From NCBI RefSeq assembly GCF_000371925.1, contig NZ_AQVE01000007.1:1-64000 (forward strand): a stretch of 64,000 nucleotides of DNA, written 5' to 3'. Origin of the DNA: Thiolinea disciformis DSM 14473 (lineage in GTDB: Bacteria; Pseudomonadota; Gammaproteobacteria; Thiotrichales; Thiotrichaceae). A program made the translations under genes and the position numbers. The notes under the pieces are model-generated. The model worked only from the letters and a program-made list of their open reading frames with translations, was not told where the DNA came from and ran no database searches. Each line of letters starts with the position of its first letter. Positions within the stretch are counted from its first letter, which is position 1. This document shows positions 63,246 through 64,000 of this stretch, piece after piece.

Positions 63246-63268
63246 CACAACTGCGCCGCAGTTTTGTG
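63246..63268 (+). promoter_or_regulatory. Second stem-loop directly before the permease ribosome site
   Basis: CACAA-CTGC and GCAG-TT-TTGTG pair around a GCC loop, with a two-base bulge, and end exactly where the permease ribosome site (GAGGAG) begins. It could hold down or tune permease translation. Confidence 0.4.
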
Positions 63269-63281
63269 AGGAGATTCTGTC

Positions 63282-64000
63282 ATGGCTAGCGATAATTTTG
63301 AGGCCGTCGCCGCACGCGCCACAGGGCCAGTTGCGTCCTTTGAACAGAAACAACTAAGTTTTCTCGAAAAGTTGCAACGTTTTTTACACCATTATCCTAC
63401 TGCTGCACCCACTTTCGTTTTGATTATTGCTATCTTGGGTTTTTATATAGCCGCTGGACCACGCTTCTTAAGCCCATTTAACTTATCCTTGATTCTGCAA
63501 CAGATTACGGTAGTCGGTATTATCGGTGTTGCACAAACTTTAGTGATCTTAACGGCTGGTATTGATTTGTCGGTCGGCGCGATTATGGTATTGAGTTCGG
63601 TCGTGATGGGCAGGATGGCGATTCATTGGGGCGTGCCCGCTGTATTCGCCATTATGCTTGGGTTTATGGTAGGTTTTATTTGTGGCTATATTAATGGTTT
63701 TCTGATTACACGATTTCGTTTGCCACCCTTCATTACTACCTTAGGTACACTCAATATCTTTTTAGCCTTGAATCTTTGGTATTCCAAGAGCGAGTCTATT
63801 CGCTCACAAGACATCGATGCTCAAGCACCATTCCTAAAGTTCCTTGGTTATCAATTCGAAATATGGGGTGCTAGTCTTACACTCGGTACAGTGACCATGC
63901 TCCTGCTTTTTGTCTTCATGTGGTACATGCTCAAATATACCGCATGGGGAAGGCATATCTACGCGACAGGGGACGATCCACAAGCAGCACAGTTAGCGGG
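63282..64000 (+). CDS. frcC: Sugar ABC transporter permease (RbsC/FrcC type), cut by the window end
   Basis: The first 239 residues are visible. The N-terminal cytoplasmic stretch (MASDNFEAVAARATGPVASF) is longer than in RbsC. The helices follow with the family signatures VVGIIGVAQTLVILTAGIDL, SVGAIMVLSSVVMG, NGFLITRFRLPPFITTLGTL and the EAA-like end region TAWGRHIYATGDDPQAAQLAG (core YATGDDPQAAQLAG). GAGGAG lies 8 bases before the ATG. The gene continues beyond base 64000, where an ATPase gene would be expected. Partner of the FrcB-like binding protein upstream. Confidence 0.88.
   Translation, partial: MASDNFEAVAARATGPVASFEQKQLSFLEKLQRFLHHYPTAAPTFVLIIAILGFYIAAGPRFLSPFNLSLILQQITVVGIIGVAQTLVILTAGIDLSVGAIMVLSSVVMGRMAIHWGVPAVFAIMLGFMVGFICGYINGFLITRFRLPPFITTLGTLNIFLALNLWYSKSESIRSQDIDAQAPFLKFLGYQFEIWGASLTLGTVTMLLLFVFMWYMLKYTAWGRHIYATGDDPQAAQLA

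Overview
The window is about 64 kb of a Gammaproteobacterial chromosome of moderate-to-low GC, dense with genes and mostly housekeeping in character. RibBA/RibH/NusB, ThyA, RecJ, MurJ, ArgG, IlvB/IlvH, DUF3581 and a DUF945 (YdgA-like) protein all point to Gammaproteobacteria. Codon use and gene style would fit Thiotrichales (Thiothrix/Thiolinea-like), but that genus-level guess is inference. I saw no rRNA, tRNA, CRISPR array or prophage. The only mobile DNA is the end of an IS1-family element at the left edge.

Layout. (1) 1-10.8 kb, minus strand: exopolysaccharide locus A. It starts with the truncated IS1 and continues with an O-antigen-ligase/polymerase-like protein, a membrane-anchored protein with a possible carbohydrate-binding end, a membrane pseudokinase with a duplicated Cys-containing C-terminal module, a Wzc-type tyrosine autokinase, a Wza/GumB-type export lipoprotein, a CpsB-type PHP phosphatase and UDP-glucose dehydrogenase. 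(2) 10.8-16.5 kb: a minus-strand COG4255-type protein, then a plus-strand four-gene envelope-stress-like operon (XpaC-like, TelA-like, SPFH+GYF_2, zinc-ribbon membrane protein). (3) 16.5-19.2 kb: a secreted glycosidase-like protein with a CBM9-like end, behind a leader rich in short inverted repeats. (4) 19.2-23.4 kb, minus: molybdenum block moeA-modE-modA-modB-modC. (5) 23.5-28.3 kb, plus: MoxR ATPase, DUF58, TgpA-type transglutaminase, and an HTH regulator.

(6) 28.3-45.1 kb: housekeeping genes: argG, RDD protein, GST, murJ, DUF945, DUF3581, LysE exporter, thyA, a small unknown gene, nusB, ribH, ribBA with a degenerate second domain, a DUF1461 protein, recJ, a small membrane protein, an AEC transporter and ilvB-ilvH. 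(7) 45.1-60.6 kb, minus: exopolysaccharide locus B. An rml (dTDP-L-rhamnose) operon leads into a methyltransferase, an Alg14/Alg13-type split glycosyltransferase, Wzx, Wzy, an acetyltransferase and two GT2 enzymes, ending at a strong terminator. A second transcription unit then carries a WcaJ-type initiating transferase, an acyltransferase, a second Wzc-type kinase and a small HExxH protein. (8) 60.7-64 kb: a ROK repressor divergent from a fructose-type sugar ABC transporter (binding protein, then a permease cut by the window end).

How it fits together. Locus B holds sugar-nucleotide synthesis, assembly, flipping and polymerisation genes but no outer-membrane export protein. Locus A holds the export protein, the phosphatase and UDP-glucuronate synthesis but no flippase or initiating transferase. 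The two loci may therefore be complementary parts of one or two capsule/EPS systems. The least familiar elements are the pseudokinase fusion protein in locus A, the XpaC-TelA-SPFH-zinc-ribbon operon, and the HExxH protein attached to the second Wzc-type kinase.
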